In this document: positions 28,433-36,926 of the stretch, one piece after another
How the letters are laid out: every line of letters begins with the position of its first letter
Position numbering within the stretch: position 1 is the stretch's first letter
Assembly (NCBI RefSeq): GCF_001613265.1
Contig: NZ_BDCA01000001.1
Location: forward strand, 62,001 to 126,000
Reading direction: 5' to 3'
DNA length: 64,000 nt
Origin: Nocardia vermiculata NBRC 100427
GTDB taxonomy: Bacteria; Actinomycetota; Actinomycetes; Mycobacteriales; Mycobacteriaceae
The notes under the pieces: generated by a model
What the model was told of the DNA's origin: nothing
What the model saw: only the letters and a program-made list of their open reading frames with translations
Databases searched by the model: none
Position numbers and translations under genes: made by a program

Positions 28433-29745
28433 GCGGGCTGAGCGCGCAACAGCGCGCGTGGTTCGACACCGCATGTGCCCTGGTGGACCCGCAGCGGCTC
28501 ACCGATCTCGTCGTCGGGATGGTCGACATTGCGAGCCCCACCGGCGAGGAGGCCGCACTCGCGCACTGGCTCACCGCAACCCTCGCCGAAGCCGGCCTCG
28601 AGGCCCACTATCAGGCGATCGACGACCGGCAGGCCAATGCCGTCGGCCGGTTGCGTGGTGACGGGACCGGTGAGGATCTGCTGCTGTACGCGCCTACCGA
28701 CACCCTGACCGTCGGCGATCCCGACGAGGACGTGCCCTGGATCGGCGCCGAACTGCGCGCCGATATGCGGCCCCGCGCGCAGGTGCACGGCGATCATGTG
28801 CTCGGGCTCGGCGCCAGTAATCCCAAGGGGCACGCGGCCGCGATCGTCGCCGCCGCCGAGGTCGTCGCCGAGGCCGGAATTCCGTTGCGCGGCGATCTGA
28901 TCGTCGGGCTCGGTGCCGGCGGCATGCCCACCAACGGCCGCCTCACCCGCGGCTTGACCCGGCACAATGCCGGCCAGGGCGTGGGTTGCTCGTTCCTGCT
29001 CGAACAGGGTTGGTGGGCCGACCACGCGTTGATCGCCAAACCTGGCTGGGCGGTGGCCTGGGAAGAGGTGGGGTTGTGCTGGTTCGAGGTCCGGGTGCGC
29101 GGCACCTATACCTATGTCGGTAGCCGGCACCGCATGCCGTACCGCAACTCGATCGCCGGGGCAGCCACCGTAATCGACGGATTGGAACGCTGGTTCCCCG
29201 AATACGCCGCCCGCCACACCGACGGCCTGGTCGCACCACAGGGCATCATCTCCTCGATCGAGGGTGGCTGGCCGCGGATGGCTGCGGTCGCACCGGCGTT
29301 GTGCCGGTTCATGATCGACCTGCGCACCAGCCCACGCCGGAACCCCGCCGAGGTGCGCCGCGAATTCGGTGCCGCCCTCGCCGCGATTACCGCCGACCAT
29401 CCGGAACTCGAGGTGGAGTGGGACATGGTGCTGGCGATCCCGGGCACCACCACCCCGACCGACGCCCCCGTCGTGGCCGCGGCGATCGCGGCCTGGGAAC
29501 AGGAGGCCGGACGGTCACACGCACCGATCGTCGCCAACAGCGGCGCCACCGACGCCAATATCCTGCGCTCGCGGGGCCTGCCCACCGCGCGCATCGGTAT
29601 GGACCGGATCGGGCCCGATGCACCACTGCCCCTGGACTTTCCGTCCGGAATGAATGTTGTCGACATCCGGGAGGCAGCGCGGCTGACCCGGGCCATCGTG
29701 CACACCGCCATCACGTTGTGTACCCGAGAACGGAGTATTCCGTGA
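28429..29745 (+). CDS. M20-like amidohydrolase homologue lacking metal ligands
   Basis: A 438-residue protein with the M20/ArgE peptidase layout, with a lid region near residues 235-330. The usual two-zinc ligands appear replaced: the GHxD motif reads A88-P-T-D91, the bridging Asp is N131 in GASNPKG, the catalytic EE pair is G164-G165, the Glu/Asp before the lid is K204, and the final His is D403. It may be a metal-independent enzyme, a pseudoenzyme or a subunit. It overlaps its neighbours by four bases on both sides, so it is under tight co-expression. The homology call is mine, from motifs and layout. Confidence 0.75.
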   Translation: MSGLSAQQRAWFDTACALVDPQRLTDLVVGMVDIASPTGEEAALAHWLTATLAEAGLEAHYQAIDDRQANAVGRLRGDGTGEDLLLYAPTDTLTVGDPDEDVPWIGAELRADMRPRAQVHGDHVLGLGASNPKGHAAAIVAAAEVVAEAGIPLRGDLIVGLGAGGMPTNGRLTRGLTRHNAGQGVGCSFLLEQGWWADHALIAKPGWAVAWEEVGLCWFEVRVRGTYTYVGSRHRMPYRNSIAGAATVIDGLERWFPEYAARHTDGLVAPQGIISSIEGGWPRMAAVAPALCRFMIDLRTSPRRNPAEVRREFGAALAAITADHPELEVEWDMVLAIPGTTTPTDAPVVAAAIAAWEQEAGRSHAPIVANSGATDANILRSRGLPTARIGMDRIGPDAPLPLDFPSGMNVVDIREAARLTRAIVHTAITLCTRERSIP

Positions 29746-30713
29746 GCGAACTCGTCATGGGTGTGGGTGCCTCGCACAGCACCCTGATGAATACCCACTG
29801 GGCGGAGGTGGACGACCTCGATGCCGCGCACCGCTTCCGCAACGGCCTCGGTGCCGCCCGCGCAGCCCTCGCCGAACAACGACCCGACGCGCTGATCGTC
29901 ATCGGCTCCAACCATTTCCGAGGCATGTTCCTGGATCTGATGCCCGCCTTCACCATCGGTGTCGGCGAGGTGAACGGTGCCGGTGAGGCGCAGACCCCGG
30001 GCGGGCCGCTACCGGTGGACACCGCCCTGGCGCGCACCCTCGTCGACGGACTCGTCGGTGACGGCTTCGATCCGGCGTTCTCGCTGCGGATGACCGTCGA
30101 TCACGGCATCACCCATTCGTTGCAGCATCTGGTGCCCGCACTCGATATCCCGATCGTGCCCGTCGTGATCAATATGTTCGCGCCGCCGCTGCCGTCGCTG
30201 CAGCGTTGCCGTGATGTCGGCACCGCGATCGGCGCGGCCGTCGCAGGCGATGGCGAGGACAAACGGGTGGCGGTCATCGCCTCCGGTGGGCTGTCGCATC
30301 GGCTGCCGTGGCCGAAATGGTTCGACGCACTGTCGGAAGACGATCAGTTCCTGGTGCAGGCCTGGCTCAACGGCCGCACCTCGTGGAGCGAATACGAGGT
30401 GCGGCGCCGCCAGATCATTCGCGCCGCCGAACCCGATATCAACAGCGAATTCGACGAGTGGTTCCTCGGTCTGCTCGAGACCGGGGACCTCGGACCGCTG
30501 CTGGCCATGACCGACGAGCAGCTCGAGAAGGAAGCCGGTAACGGCGCCGCCGAACTGCGCGCCTGGATCGCGATGTCCGCGGCGTTGGCCGCGACGGGCC
30601 CCGCCCCACGGGGAGTCACCGGCCGCACACTCGCCTACGGCGCCGTCCCCCACTGGCTGACCGGCATGGGCGTCAGCCTGCTCACCCCCACCGACGAGGA
30701 GATTTCCGCATGA
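29742..30713 (+). CDS. LigB-type (class III) extradiol ring-cleavage dioxygenase
   Basis: A 323-residue class III extradiol dioxygenase. The N-terminal GVGASHSTLM carries the first His, LIVIGSNHFRGMF the second and MTVDHGITHSLQH later His/Asp positions. VIASGGLSHRLP is a family signature near residue 180. It cleaves catecholic substrates next to the diol using Fe(II) and O2. Other relatives include 2,3-dihydroxyphenylpropionate and protocatechuate 4,5-dioxygenases. GTG 29742 overlaps the M20-like stop by four bases (GTGA). The substrate should be the Rieske enzyme product after rearomatisation. Confidence 0.9.
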   Translation: MSELVMGVGASHSTLMNTHWAEVDDLDAAHRFRNGLGAARAALAEQRPDALIVIGSNHFRGMFLDLMPAFTIGVGEVNGAGEAQTPGGPLPVDTALARTLVDGLVGDGFDPAFSLRMTVDHGITHSLQHLVPALDIPIVPVVINMFAPPLPSLQRCRDVGTAIGAAVAGDGEDKRVAVIASGGLSHRLPWPKWFDALSEDDQFLVQAWLNGRTSWSEYEVRRRQIIRAAEPDINSEFDEWFLGLLETGDLGPLLAMTDEQLEKEAGNGAAELRAWIAMSAALAATGPAPRGVTGRTLAYGAVPHWLTGMGVSLLTPTDEEISA

Positions 30714-31555
30714 CCATCTGGACCGATCTGGCCGGGACCGCCTTCGAGGTGTCCTACGACGAGGTGAACGGCGCCCGCACCCGCGTACTGCGCGCCGGTA
30801 AGGACAACACCGAAGCCGTGGTGATGTTGCACGGCACCAGCGGCCATCTCGAGGCCTTCGTCCGCAATGTGCCCACCTTCGCCGAGCACTTCCAGGTGCA
30901 TGCCCTGGACATGCTGGGCCATGGATACACCGAGAATCCGGGCGGCGACCTGCGCATCCCACGGTATGTGCGGCACGTGCTGGACTACCTGGACAGCCGC
31001 GGTATCGAACGCGCCCACTTCATCGGCGAGTCCCTCGGCGGCTGGGTGTCCGGGCGCTTGGCGGCCGATCATCCCGACCGGGCAGGCCGGCTGGTCCTGG
31101 TCGCCCCCGGCGGCACCGTGGCCAATCCGCAGGTGATGGAACGTATCCGCACCAGCACCAAGGCCGCCGTATCGAGCGACGATCGTGCCCTCACCCGGCA
31201 GCGTCTCGAACTGCTGATGCACGATTCGGCGAATGTGACCGAGGAACTGGTCGATGTGCGCCACACCATCTACCACCGCCCGCAGTTCGTCGCCGGCATC
31301 GACAATCTGCTGTGCCTGCAGAATATGGACAATCGTGTGGAGGATCTGCTCAGCCCGGAGCAGATGGCGCGCATCACCGCACCGACACTCATCGTCTGGG
31401 GTGCGCAGAACCCGTTCGGCGATGTACCGGAAGCGCAGCGGATGCACGAGTCGATTGCGGGCTCGAATCTCGAGATCTTCCCCGAGTGCGGACACTGGCC
31501 ACAGCACGAGCATGCGGAGCGCTTCCACGAGGTGGCGCTGAAGTTCCTGAGGTGA
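30710..31555 (+). CDS. Meta-cleavage-product C-C hydrolase (MhpC/BphD-like)
   Basis: A 281-residue alpha/beta hydrolase of the C-C bond hydrolase type. It has VVMLHGTSGHLEAF (oxyanion region), FIGESLGGWVSGRL (Ser near residue 110), Asp in LIVWGAQNPFG replaced at the usual position by N, and His in FPECGHWPQHEH. ATG 30710 overlaps the dioxygenase stop by four bases. It likely hydrolyses the vinylogous 1,5-diketone made by ring cleavage, the last step visible here. A large hairpin terminates the operon 8 bases downstream. Confidence 0.88.
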   Translation: MTIWTDLAGTAFEVSYDEVNGARTRVLRAGKDNTEAVVMLHGTSGHLEAFVRNVPTFAEHFQVHALDMLGHGYTENPGGDLRIPRYVRHVLDYLDSRGIERAHFIGESLGGWVSGRLAADHPDRAGRLVLVAPGGTVANPQVMERIRTSTKAAVSSDDRALTRQRLELLMHDSANVTEELVDVRHTIYHRPQFVAGIDNLLCLQNMDNRVEDLLSPEQMARITAPTLIVWGAQNPFGDVPEAQRMHESIAGSNLEIFPECGHWPQHEHAERFHEVALKFLR

Positions 31556-31562
31556 CGGCGCG

Positions 31563-31608
31563 ACCGGATCCGGTCTGCGCACCGCATATCGCACAGACGG
31601 GATCCGGT
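31563..31608 (+). terminator. Hairpin at end of catabolic operon
   Basis: Inverted repeat of 18 bases with two mismatches: arms 31563-31580 and 31591-31608 around a 10-base loop. It follows the C-C hydrolase stop directly and marks the end of the operon. Confidence 0.7.
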
Positions 31609-31668
31609 TCTGCTCTACTCACCGGTCCGCCGGATAGGCGAAGGTGTGACCTGCGGACCGAACCACCG

Positions 31669-32544
31669 TTATTCAGCCACCCATTTCGCGGCCCAACCCT
31701 CGTTCTGTCCGGATATCACTCGTTCGCATCGCTCGACCAGCGAATCGGACGTACCGGATGTCCCACGACGGTAGTCGTTGACCGCTCTTTCCAATTCGGC
31801 AGCGGCTCTGGCGAACTCGAGTTCCTGATAGGCGTAACGCGTCGCGGCGACATGGGCGGTGACGGCGGCGGTCATGGTGGTGACGGTCGCAACCCACGCG
31901 GAGGCCCATCCGGCCTCGAAAACGACGGCGATCGCTCCGAGAACCACCGCGATCGCCGTCAGAGTGAATTCCACCGAGCGAATCCTGCGGATCTTGCGGT
32001 TCACCCGCGCGGCTCGTGGCCGGTAGTAATTCTCGATCTGGCCGATCACCCGGATGGCGATATAGGTATCGGCGTCGGAGATTTCGGGAACAGATCGAGA
32101 GCGGGCGGTGAGGCCGATGGTGCTCGGGATCAGATCGGCGGCCTCCTCCGCGATCCGGTCGGCGCGTCCGAGTAGTTCGGCGTCCGCGTCGCCGTCGCGA
32201 TACGGTCCGACTCCGGCCAGGTAGATGTGGATTTCACTCTTCAGTTGCTCACTGACCGACCGAAGGCGGACCCACTGCTTGATCTTCGCCGGGCTCGCGA
32301 AATTGGCCGCCACGGAAACGAACCCCACCGCAATGGCGGACAACAACGCCAGGGATTTCCCGAACGCGCTGTTCCAGCCCATCATCTGCGTGGCGGCAGT
32401 TCCGGCGCATGCACCCACGATTCCCAGGACGAGACCGGCCGCCCTGCCCCTTTCGATCGTGCGCTTGTCGCGGTCGGCTGCCTGCGACCAGACACTCTGC
32501 CGATCCAGGACCCACCCCACGGCCGATTCCTGCACACCACCCAC
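31669..32544 (-). CDS. Tandem SLATT/DUF4231-like membrane protein
   Basis: A 291-residue protein with two repeated units, each a pair of transmembrane helices followed by a long helical segment. Unit one spans about residues 34-110 and includes WVRLRSVSEQLKSEIHIYLAGVGPY, matching SLATT/DUF4231 family proteins. Unit two (about 185-275) includes YAYQELEFARAAAELERAVNDY. SLATT domains are proposed pore-forming effectors of conflict systems that use SMODS/SLOG sensors. It is divergent, across 192 bases, from a TIR/SLOG-like membrane protein, which suggests the two work together. Function inferred, not shown. Confidence 0.72.
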   Translation of the reverse strand: MGGVQESAVGWVLDRQSVWSQAADRDKRTIERGRAAGLVLGIVGACAGTAATQMMGWNSAFGKSLALLSAIAVGFVSVAANFASPAKIKQWVRLRSVSEQLKSEIHIYLAGVGPYRDGDADAELLGRADRIAEEAADLIPSTIGLTARSRSVPEISDADTYIAIRVIGQIENYYRPRAARVNRKIRRIRSVEFTLTAIAVVLGAIAVVFEAGWASAWVATVTTMTAAVTAHVAATRYAYQELEFARAAAELERAVNDYRRGTSGTSDSLVERCERVISGQNEGWAAKWVAE

Positions 32545-32736
32545 GGCCGCCAGTCTGACACAGCTTCATCGCCACAAGACCTCGATTACCAACCATATAG
32601 ACGTGGGAAGCGCCGACCCGGTTCGTCCGCCGGGATCTCGAGCGGCACAGATTCCGATGATCTCCCACCCTGCTCGGGCGTCGCCACTATGCTGCCGAAA
32701 AAGGTTACCTACCACCGTAATACGGGGGCTCAGCAG

Positions 32737-34341
32737 ATGAGCGTAGAAGACCGAACGGTTCCCGACATCGATGTGAACACTCGACAGCCGCGCCCGACGG
32801 CGGCGATCGAGCAGTCACCGACCCGGGGGCGAAGACTGGAAACGCTGGGCTGGGTCGCGGTCACACTCGGAGCGGTCGGCGGCAGTGGCGGATCCGCCTT
32901 CGACTCACCGGCCGCATGGTTGACGATGGTCGTGGTGGGTATCGCCTTGACCGTCGCCGGCGTATGGGCGATCTATCGTGGCCGGCAGCATTCGACTCCG
33001 GTCCTCGGCAGCCTTCGCGAACTCACGCCGAACGAGCGAATCGTGCTGTTCCTCCGCTCGTTCAACGACGATTCTGTCTTCGCGCAATCGGCTGCCACTC
33101 GTTTTCGAGGTCTGGGACCGGCACTGTGGTCCGACACCACGACGGCCGCGGACGTTCGCACCGAGGAGCAGCAGATCGCGGCCGCCGTCGCACCGTTCGG
33201 ACGGATGGTCGCACTCGGTAGTCCGGACGACAGCCTGCCGGCGCTGGGTGCCGCCCGCGCTTATGCCTCGGATGACACCTGGCGCAGTGAGGTATTCGCC
33301 GCGCTCGGCCACGCCGAGTGCGTGGTGCTCGCGGCGGGCTCGAGTCGCAACCTGGCCTGGGAGGTCGATCAGGTGGTCCGCGCCGACTGCCCAGCTCGGC
33401 TGGTACTCACCGTGGGCCATGACCAGGAGCAGTACGCGCGCTTTCGAAATGCGCTGGGCTCCATGTTCCCTCGTGGGTTGCCGGCGTACCCGGCGGTGAG
33501 CCTTCGGCAGCGGCTACTGCGGGCCCGTTCGGTGCGGGCGGTGATCTGGTTCGACAACGACTGGACACCACATATGCAGGTGCTGGCCGGCTGGATACCC
33601 TTCATCGGATTCGCCGGCCGGACACAGCGCACGGTCCGCAGGTCGCTGGGCAACGTTTTCCGTCGCGCCGGGCTGCCCACACGGGTGACTCCCACAATCC
33701 CACGCCCGGCAGCGGTGCCGGTGAGCATCACGCTTCTCGTGTCCTTCTATTCACTGCCACTACTTTTCGCTGTGATTGCCATCAGACTGTTCGAGAAACA
33801 GCTTGCAGGGTGGGTGGACGGCGGATCCGATGCGCGAGACCTATTGTCGACCTTTTCCGGGATGCTTTTCCTGATCTTGGCCTCGATTCTGCTGACGCTG
33901 GGTGTCGTCCTCGGGATCTGGGCGTGGCGGATGTGGCGGGGCGGCCCACTGGCCATCACCCTCGCGCGCGTATGGGGCGTGTCGCTCGCCGTCGGCATGT
34001 GTGTATCGCTGCTCGGCCCGTCACCGAGCCAGGACGATCAGGGTTCCGGGCCGGTCTCCTCCAGTTCCTCGCAGCAGGGGTCGTCGGATGCGACGGAGGG
34101 CGGCCTGTTCGACGACGAATACATCAGCTCGCCGTCCGAGTCCGAGTGGGATTCCTCGGATTCCTCGGATTCCTCGGCGGTCATCACCGCCACGGACGGC
34201 GAGACCGACACCGACATCCCCGAGTTTCCCGAACTACTCCCCCTCATCCCCCTGCTGCTGTGCTACCTGTGTTTCCCACTCGGCGTCAGCTATCTGCTGA
34301 CCCGCCGCGACGTCCGGGAGTGGGTCGATTCCCGGCTGTAA
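32737..34341 (+). CDS. Multi-TM protein with TIR/SLOG-like domain
   Basis: A 534-residue protein. Two N-terminal helices (about 33-85) precede a soluble Rossmann-like domain (about 95-225) with VLFLRSFNDD, a GSPDDSLPALGAAR loop, AECVVLAAGSS and a conserved WEVDQ segment. Four more hydrophobic segments follow, and the region before the last is a Ser/Asp/Glu-rich linker. The domain looks like TIR or SLOG nucleotide-processing folds, but this is a similarity call by eye. ATG 32737 follows a GGGGG patch; ATG 32689 is an alternative. It faces a SLATT-like gene on the other strand. Confidence 0.62.
   Translation: MSVEDRTVPDIDVNTRQPRPTAAIEQSPTRGRRLETLGWVAVTLGAVGGSGGSAFDSPAAWLTMVVVGIALTVAGVWAIYRGRQHSTPVLGSLRELTPNERIVLFLRSFNDDSVFAQSAATRFRGLGPALWSDTTTAADVRTEEQQIAAAVAPFGRMVALGSPDDSLPALGAARAYASDDTWRSEVFAALGHAECVVLAAGSSRNLAWEVDQVVRADCPARLVLTVGHDQEQYARFRNALGSMFPRGLPAYPAVSLRQRLLRARSVRAVIWFDNDWTPHMQVLAGWIPFIGFAGRTQRTVRRSLGNVFRRAGLPTRVTPTIPRPAAVPVSITLLVSFYSLPLLFAVIAIRLFEKQLAGWVDGGSDARDLLSTFSGMLFLILASILLTLGVVLGIWAWRMWRGGPLAITLARVWGVSLAVGMCVSLLGPSPSQDDQGSGPVSSSSSQQGSSDATEGGLFDDEYISSPSESEWDSSDSSDSSAVITATDGETDTDIPEFPELLPLIPLLLCYLCFPLGVSYLLTRRDVREWVDSRL
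34150..34176 (+). repeat. 9-base tandem repeat in acidic linker
   Basis: Three exact copies of GATTCCTCG encode Asp-Ser-Ser repeats inside the multi-TM TIR/SLOG-like protein. The repeat is in frame, so copy-number change would alter linker length without a frameshift. Confidence 0.85.
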
Positions 34342-34353
34342 CCGCGGTCGACC

Positions 34354-35427
34354 TCACTGGTCGGCCGGATAGGCGAAGGCCGGGACGCCGTGTGGCATCG
34401 CGCGGGCGAGGATCGTCGGCTCGTCCCGGCCGATCCGGACCGTCAACCGGAATCCGTTGCGGTCGTCGGAGTTTCCCTGCGGTTCGAAGGCGACGCAGGC
34501 GAACGCGGCATCCGGCCGGGACGCTGCGGCGAGCCGGTCCAGTTCCGCGGTGACTGCTCGCCATTCGTCGGCCGCGACGTATTGGCGCATCACCGAATGC
34601 CACACCACGGTCAGCGTGCCCGGCACCACCTCGGTGCCGGCGAGGAACTCGCCCGCGCCCTGTAGGACGATCTCGGCGGGCACCTGCTGGGCTACCTGCA
34701 AGGCGCCGTCGAGCCTGGTCGCCCGGGCCCGCTGGTCCGGCCAGACGTAGGCGCGTAAGGCCAGGGAATCGCGGGCCGAGAGCGGGTTGAGCGGTGTGGG
34801 GTCACAACCGCGCCGCTCGACGACGTCGATGCGGGGATGGTGGCGGACTGCCGAGGTCAGCCACTGCGGTACCGGACCGCGCCACGCGTCGGTGATCCGG
34901 ACAGGTGAATCCACCGGCCCCCACCCGATTTCCTCACTGTCCCAACGAAAATGGTCGGCGCGCAGGTTGAGTCCGCCGCTGGTCCCTAATTCGAGCAACC
35001 GGACGGGCAGCGGTGTCACCGCAACCGCTGCGAGCAGCCCCGCCAGCAGGGGAACCGCCCGGCCGACTTCGTTGGTCTGCGGTGGCCGGGTCAGCCAGTC
35101 ACGGATCCAGTCGTGCCGGTCGATCACGGTCTGCCGGAAGGGAATCCGGGCGACAGCGGGATCGAGCACGGGGTCCGCGCCGGAACTCGGATAGAACGGC
35201 GCGAGATCGGCTGCCGCACCGGACAGTACGAGCGCATGGACTCCCGCCATCAACCGCAACGGCAGCGCATCGGCGAACGGAACGCTCTCGTATCCACGCA
35301 GCACATCCGCGCAGGGCCCACCGTCCCCGACGTCGCGCCCCACGGCCCGCAGCAGCACCCCGTACAGCGGGGATCCGAGTTTGTCGCAGGCCCGGGCCTG
35401 CAGGTCGAATTGCGCAGCAAGATCCAC
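34354..35427 (-). CDS. DUF2332 domain protein
   Basis: A ~357-residue protein of the DUF2332 family, recognised from QARACDKLGSPLYGVLL near the start, LELGTSGGLNLRADHFRW in the centre and VVWHSVMRQY toward the end. The central GxSxGLNL stretch resembles a SAM-methyltransferase motif I, but no activity is known. GTG 35427 fits the usual N-terminus; an upstream in-frame ATG at 35549 is possible. It is convergent with the TIR/SLOG-like gene, 12 bases away. Confidence 0.75.
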   Translation of the reverse strand: MDLAAQFDLQARACDKLGSPLYGVLLRAVGRDVGDGGPCADVLRGYESVPFADALPLRLMAGVHALVLSGAAADLAPFYPSSGADPVLDPAVARIPFRQTVIDRHDWIRDWLTRPPQTNEVGRAVPLLAGLLAAVAVTPLPVRLLELGTSGGLNLRADHFRWDSEEIGWGPVDSPVRITDAWRGPVPQWLTSAVRHHPRIDVVERRGCDPTPLNPLSARDSLALRAYVWPDQRARATRLDGALQVAQQVPAEIVLQGAGEFLAGTEVVPGTLTVVWHSVMRQYVAADEWRAVTAELDRLAAASRPDAAFACVAFEPQGNSDDRNGFRLTVRIGRDEPTILARAMPHGVPAFAYPADQ

Positions 35428-35566
35428 GAACGAACTGTGCGCCCAGAACCCGCCACAATCAAGCCGGGCAGCCAGGTGGCGTCCGTGCCCTTTCCGGAGC
35501 GAAATAGGACATAAACCGGCCGCAATTGATCCTACCGTCGGCAGCATCCACGACGAGAGGATCACC

Positions 35567-36082
35567 ATGACCACCACCCCCGCCGGATACACCACCGTCG
35601 CCCCCTGGGTCGTCACCACCGACACCGGGGCCTTGCTCGACTTCATCACCGCCGCCTTCGACGGGGTCGAATCGGGCCGGGTGCCGCTCGAGGACGGCAG
35701 CATCGGTCATGCCGAGATCCGGGTCGGTGACACGGTGGTGCTCGCCTTCGATCAGCGGGCGGACTGGCCCGCCATGCCGTCGCTGCTGCGGGTGTTCGTG
35801 CCGGATGCCGACGCCGCGTTCGCCGCCGCCCTCACAGCCGGCGCGCGTGCGGTAACTGCCCTGTCCGACAACGCTTTCGGTCAGCGGGGCGGCCGTGTGC
35901 GTGATCCGTTCGGCAATATCTGGTGGATCACCGCCCTCGTCGAGACGGTGTCGCCGGAGGAGGGGATGCGCCGGCTGGATGAGCCCGAATACCAGGAGCA
36001 GATGCGCTTCGCGCAGGAGACCCTCGATGCGGAGTTGAGTGGCCGCAGCCGGGGCACCGCGAGTCCCGTCGCGAAACCGTAG
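35567..36082 (+). CDS. VOC/PhnB-like protein
   Basis: A 171-residue protein of the vicinal-oxygen-chelate superfamily, PhnB-like type. The N-terminal VAPWVVTTDTGALLDFITAAF and the C-terminal RVRDPFGNIWWI are the paired beta-alpha units. The metal and catalytic residues are not obvious, which is common in PhnB-like members. ATG 35567 has GAGAGG about 8 bases upstream. No neighbouring gene gives a functional hint. Confidence 0.82.
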   Translation: MTTTPAGYTTVAPWVVTTDTGALLDFITAAFDGVESGRVPLEDGSIGHAEIRVGDTVVLAFDQRADWPAMPSLLRVFVPDADAAFAAALTAGARAVTALSDNAFGQRGGRVRDPFGNIWWITALVETVSPEEGMRRLDEPEYQEQMRFAQETLDAELSGRSRGTASPVAKP

Positions 36083-36141
36083 CGCCTCGAACGCTCCCGG
36101 CCGGCGAGGGACCGCGGCCGGCCGGGGCGGCCATCCGCACC

Positions 36142-36171
36142 TTGACAGCAAATGTCAAAGATCCTTAACAT
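36142..36171 (+). promoter_or_regulatory. Promoter with palindrome, leaderless XRE gene
   Basis: TTGACA (36142-36147), an 18-base spacer and TAACAT (36166-36171) form a clear promoter. The predicted start point falls at or within a few bases of GTG 36179, so the mRNA is probably leaderless. The palindrome TTGACA-GCAAA-TGTCAA (36142-36158) covers the -35 element and could be the binding site of the encoded XRE protein. Confidence 0.6.
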
Positions 36172-36178
36172 CAGTGGC

Positions 36179-36433
36179 GTGGTCAGCGATCAGCCCGCAC
36201 ATCCGGTACGCCTGCGTCGACGCGAGTGCCGAATGACGCAGGCACAGTTGGCGACCACGGTCGGCGTCAGCCGGCAAACCGTGATTTCGATCGAGCAAGG
36301 CGACTACGCGCCGAGCGTCTACCTGGCACTTCGGATTGCACGAGCGCTGGGCACGACGGTCGAAGACATTTTCTGGTCCGACGATCTGGAGGCCACGTGG
36401 CCCAGCGCACCACCCTCGAAGACATCTTCCTAG
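36179..36433 (+). CDS. Small XRE-family regulator
   Basis: An 84-residue DNA-binding protein consisting of little more than one helix-turn-helix: MTQAQLATTVGVSRQTVISIEQGDYAPSVYLALRIARAL-type core, with the family's VEDIF ending. GTG 36179 is used since it follows the promoter directly. Its end overlaps the membrane protein gene by 37 bases in another frame, so both are in one operon. Such XRE plus membrane-protein pairs are common, and the regulator may respond to its membrane partner. Confidence 0.82.
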   Translation: MVSDQPAHPVRLRRRECRMTQAQLATTVGVSRQTVISIEQGDYAPSVYLALRIARALGTTVEDIFWSDDLEATWPSAPPSKTSS

Positions 36434-36894
36434 CACCCGACGATCCCGCGTGGGGCGATGAGCGTGCCCGTGAGGAGTTCTACCGCGGTTCGACGATCGC
36501 GTTGTGCGCGACGGTCTACGGCTGCTACATCATCGCAATCGTCGCCGCCGCCATGGATGCCACCCTGGTGTCGTTCCTTATCTTCGTACTCCCCAGCCTG
36601 ACCACGATCATGCTGTACCGGTACTGCTCCCGGCGCGGCATCGACGTGCGCGCACTCACCAAGAAATTCTCCCGGCGGCGCAGAATCATCGCCTATGCCA
36701 CCACGTATCCGCTGGTGGCCGCCTGGCTGATGGTCTATCTGTGGCGGACGCTCCCGCAGGATTCGTTGCCGGGAAGTCTGGCCGGTGCTGCGGTCGGCGC
36801 GGTGATCGGTGGCCTCGGCGCCGTGCTCGTAGCGAAGCTGCTACGGCGCCGAGCCGAAGCGCGGCACCTCCCCGAGGACGACAGCTTCGAGTGA
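36397..36894 (+). CDS. Four-TM membrane protein partner of XRE gene
   Basis: A 165-residue protein with four hydrophobic segments (about 32-50, 53-72, 98-115 and 127-150) and a basic loop RRGIDVRALTKKFSRRRR. GTG 36397 lies inside the 3' end of the XRE gene and is preceded by CTGGAGG. No enzyme motif is seen. It resembles the layout of membrane partners encoded after small XRE regulators, which may sense envelope state, but its role is not known. Confidence 0.68.
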   Translation: MAQRTTLEDIFLAPDDPAWGDERAREEFYRGSTIALCATVYGCYIIAIVAAAMDATLVSFLIFVLPSLTTIMLYRYCSRRGIDVRALTKKFSRRRRIIAYATTYPLVAAWLMVYLWRTLPQDSLPGSLAGAAVGAVIGGLGAVLVAKLLRRRAEARHLPEDDSFE

Positions 36895-36926
36895 TCCGGG
36901 CAGTATCCACAGTGCCGCAACCTGTT

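Noticed and set aside
34150..34176. CRISPR-like repeat
   Set aside because: The units are 9 bases, directly adjacent and coding; there are no spacers.
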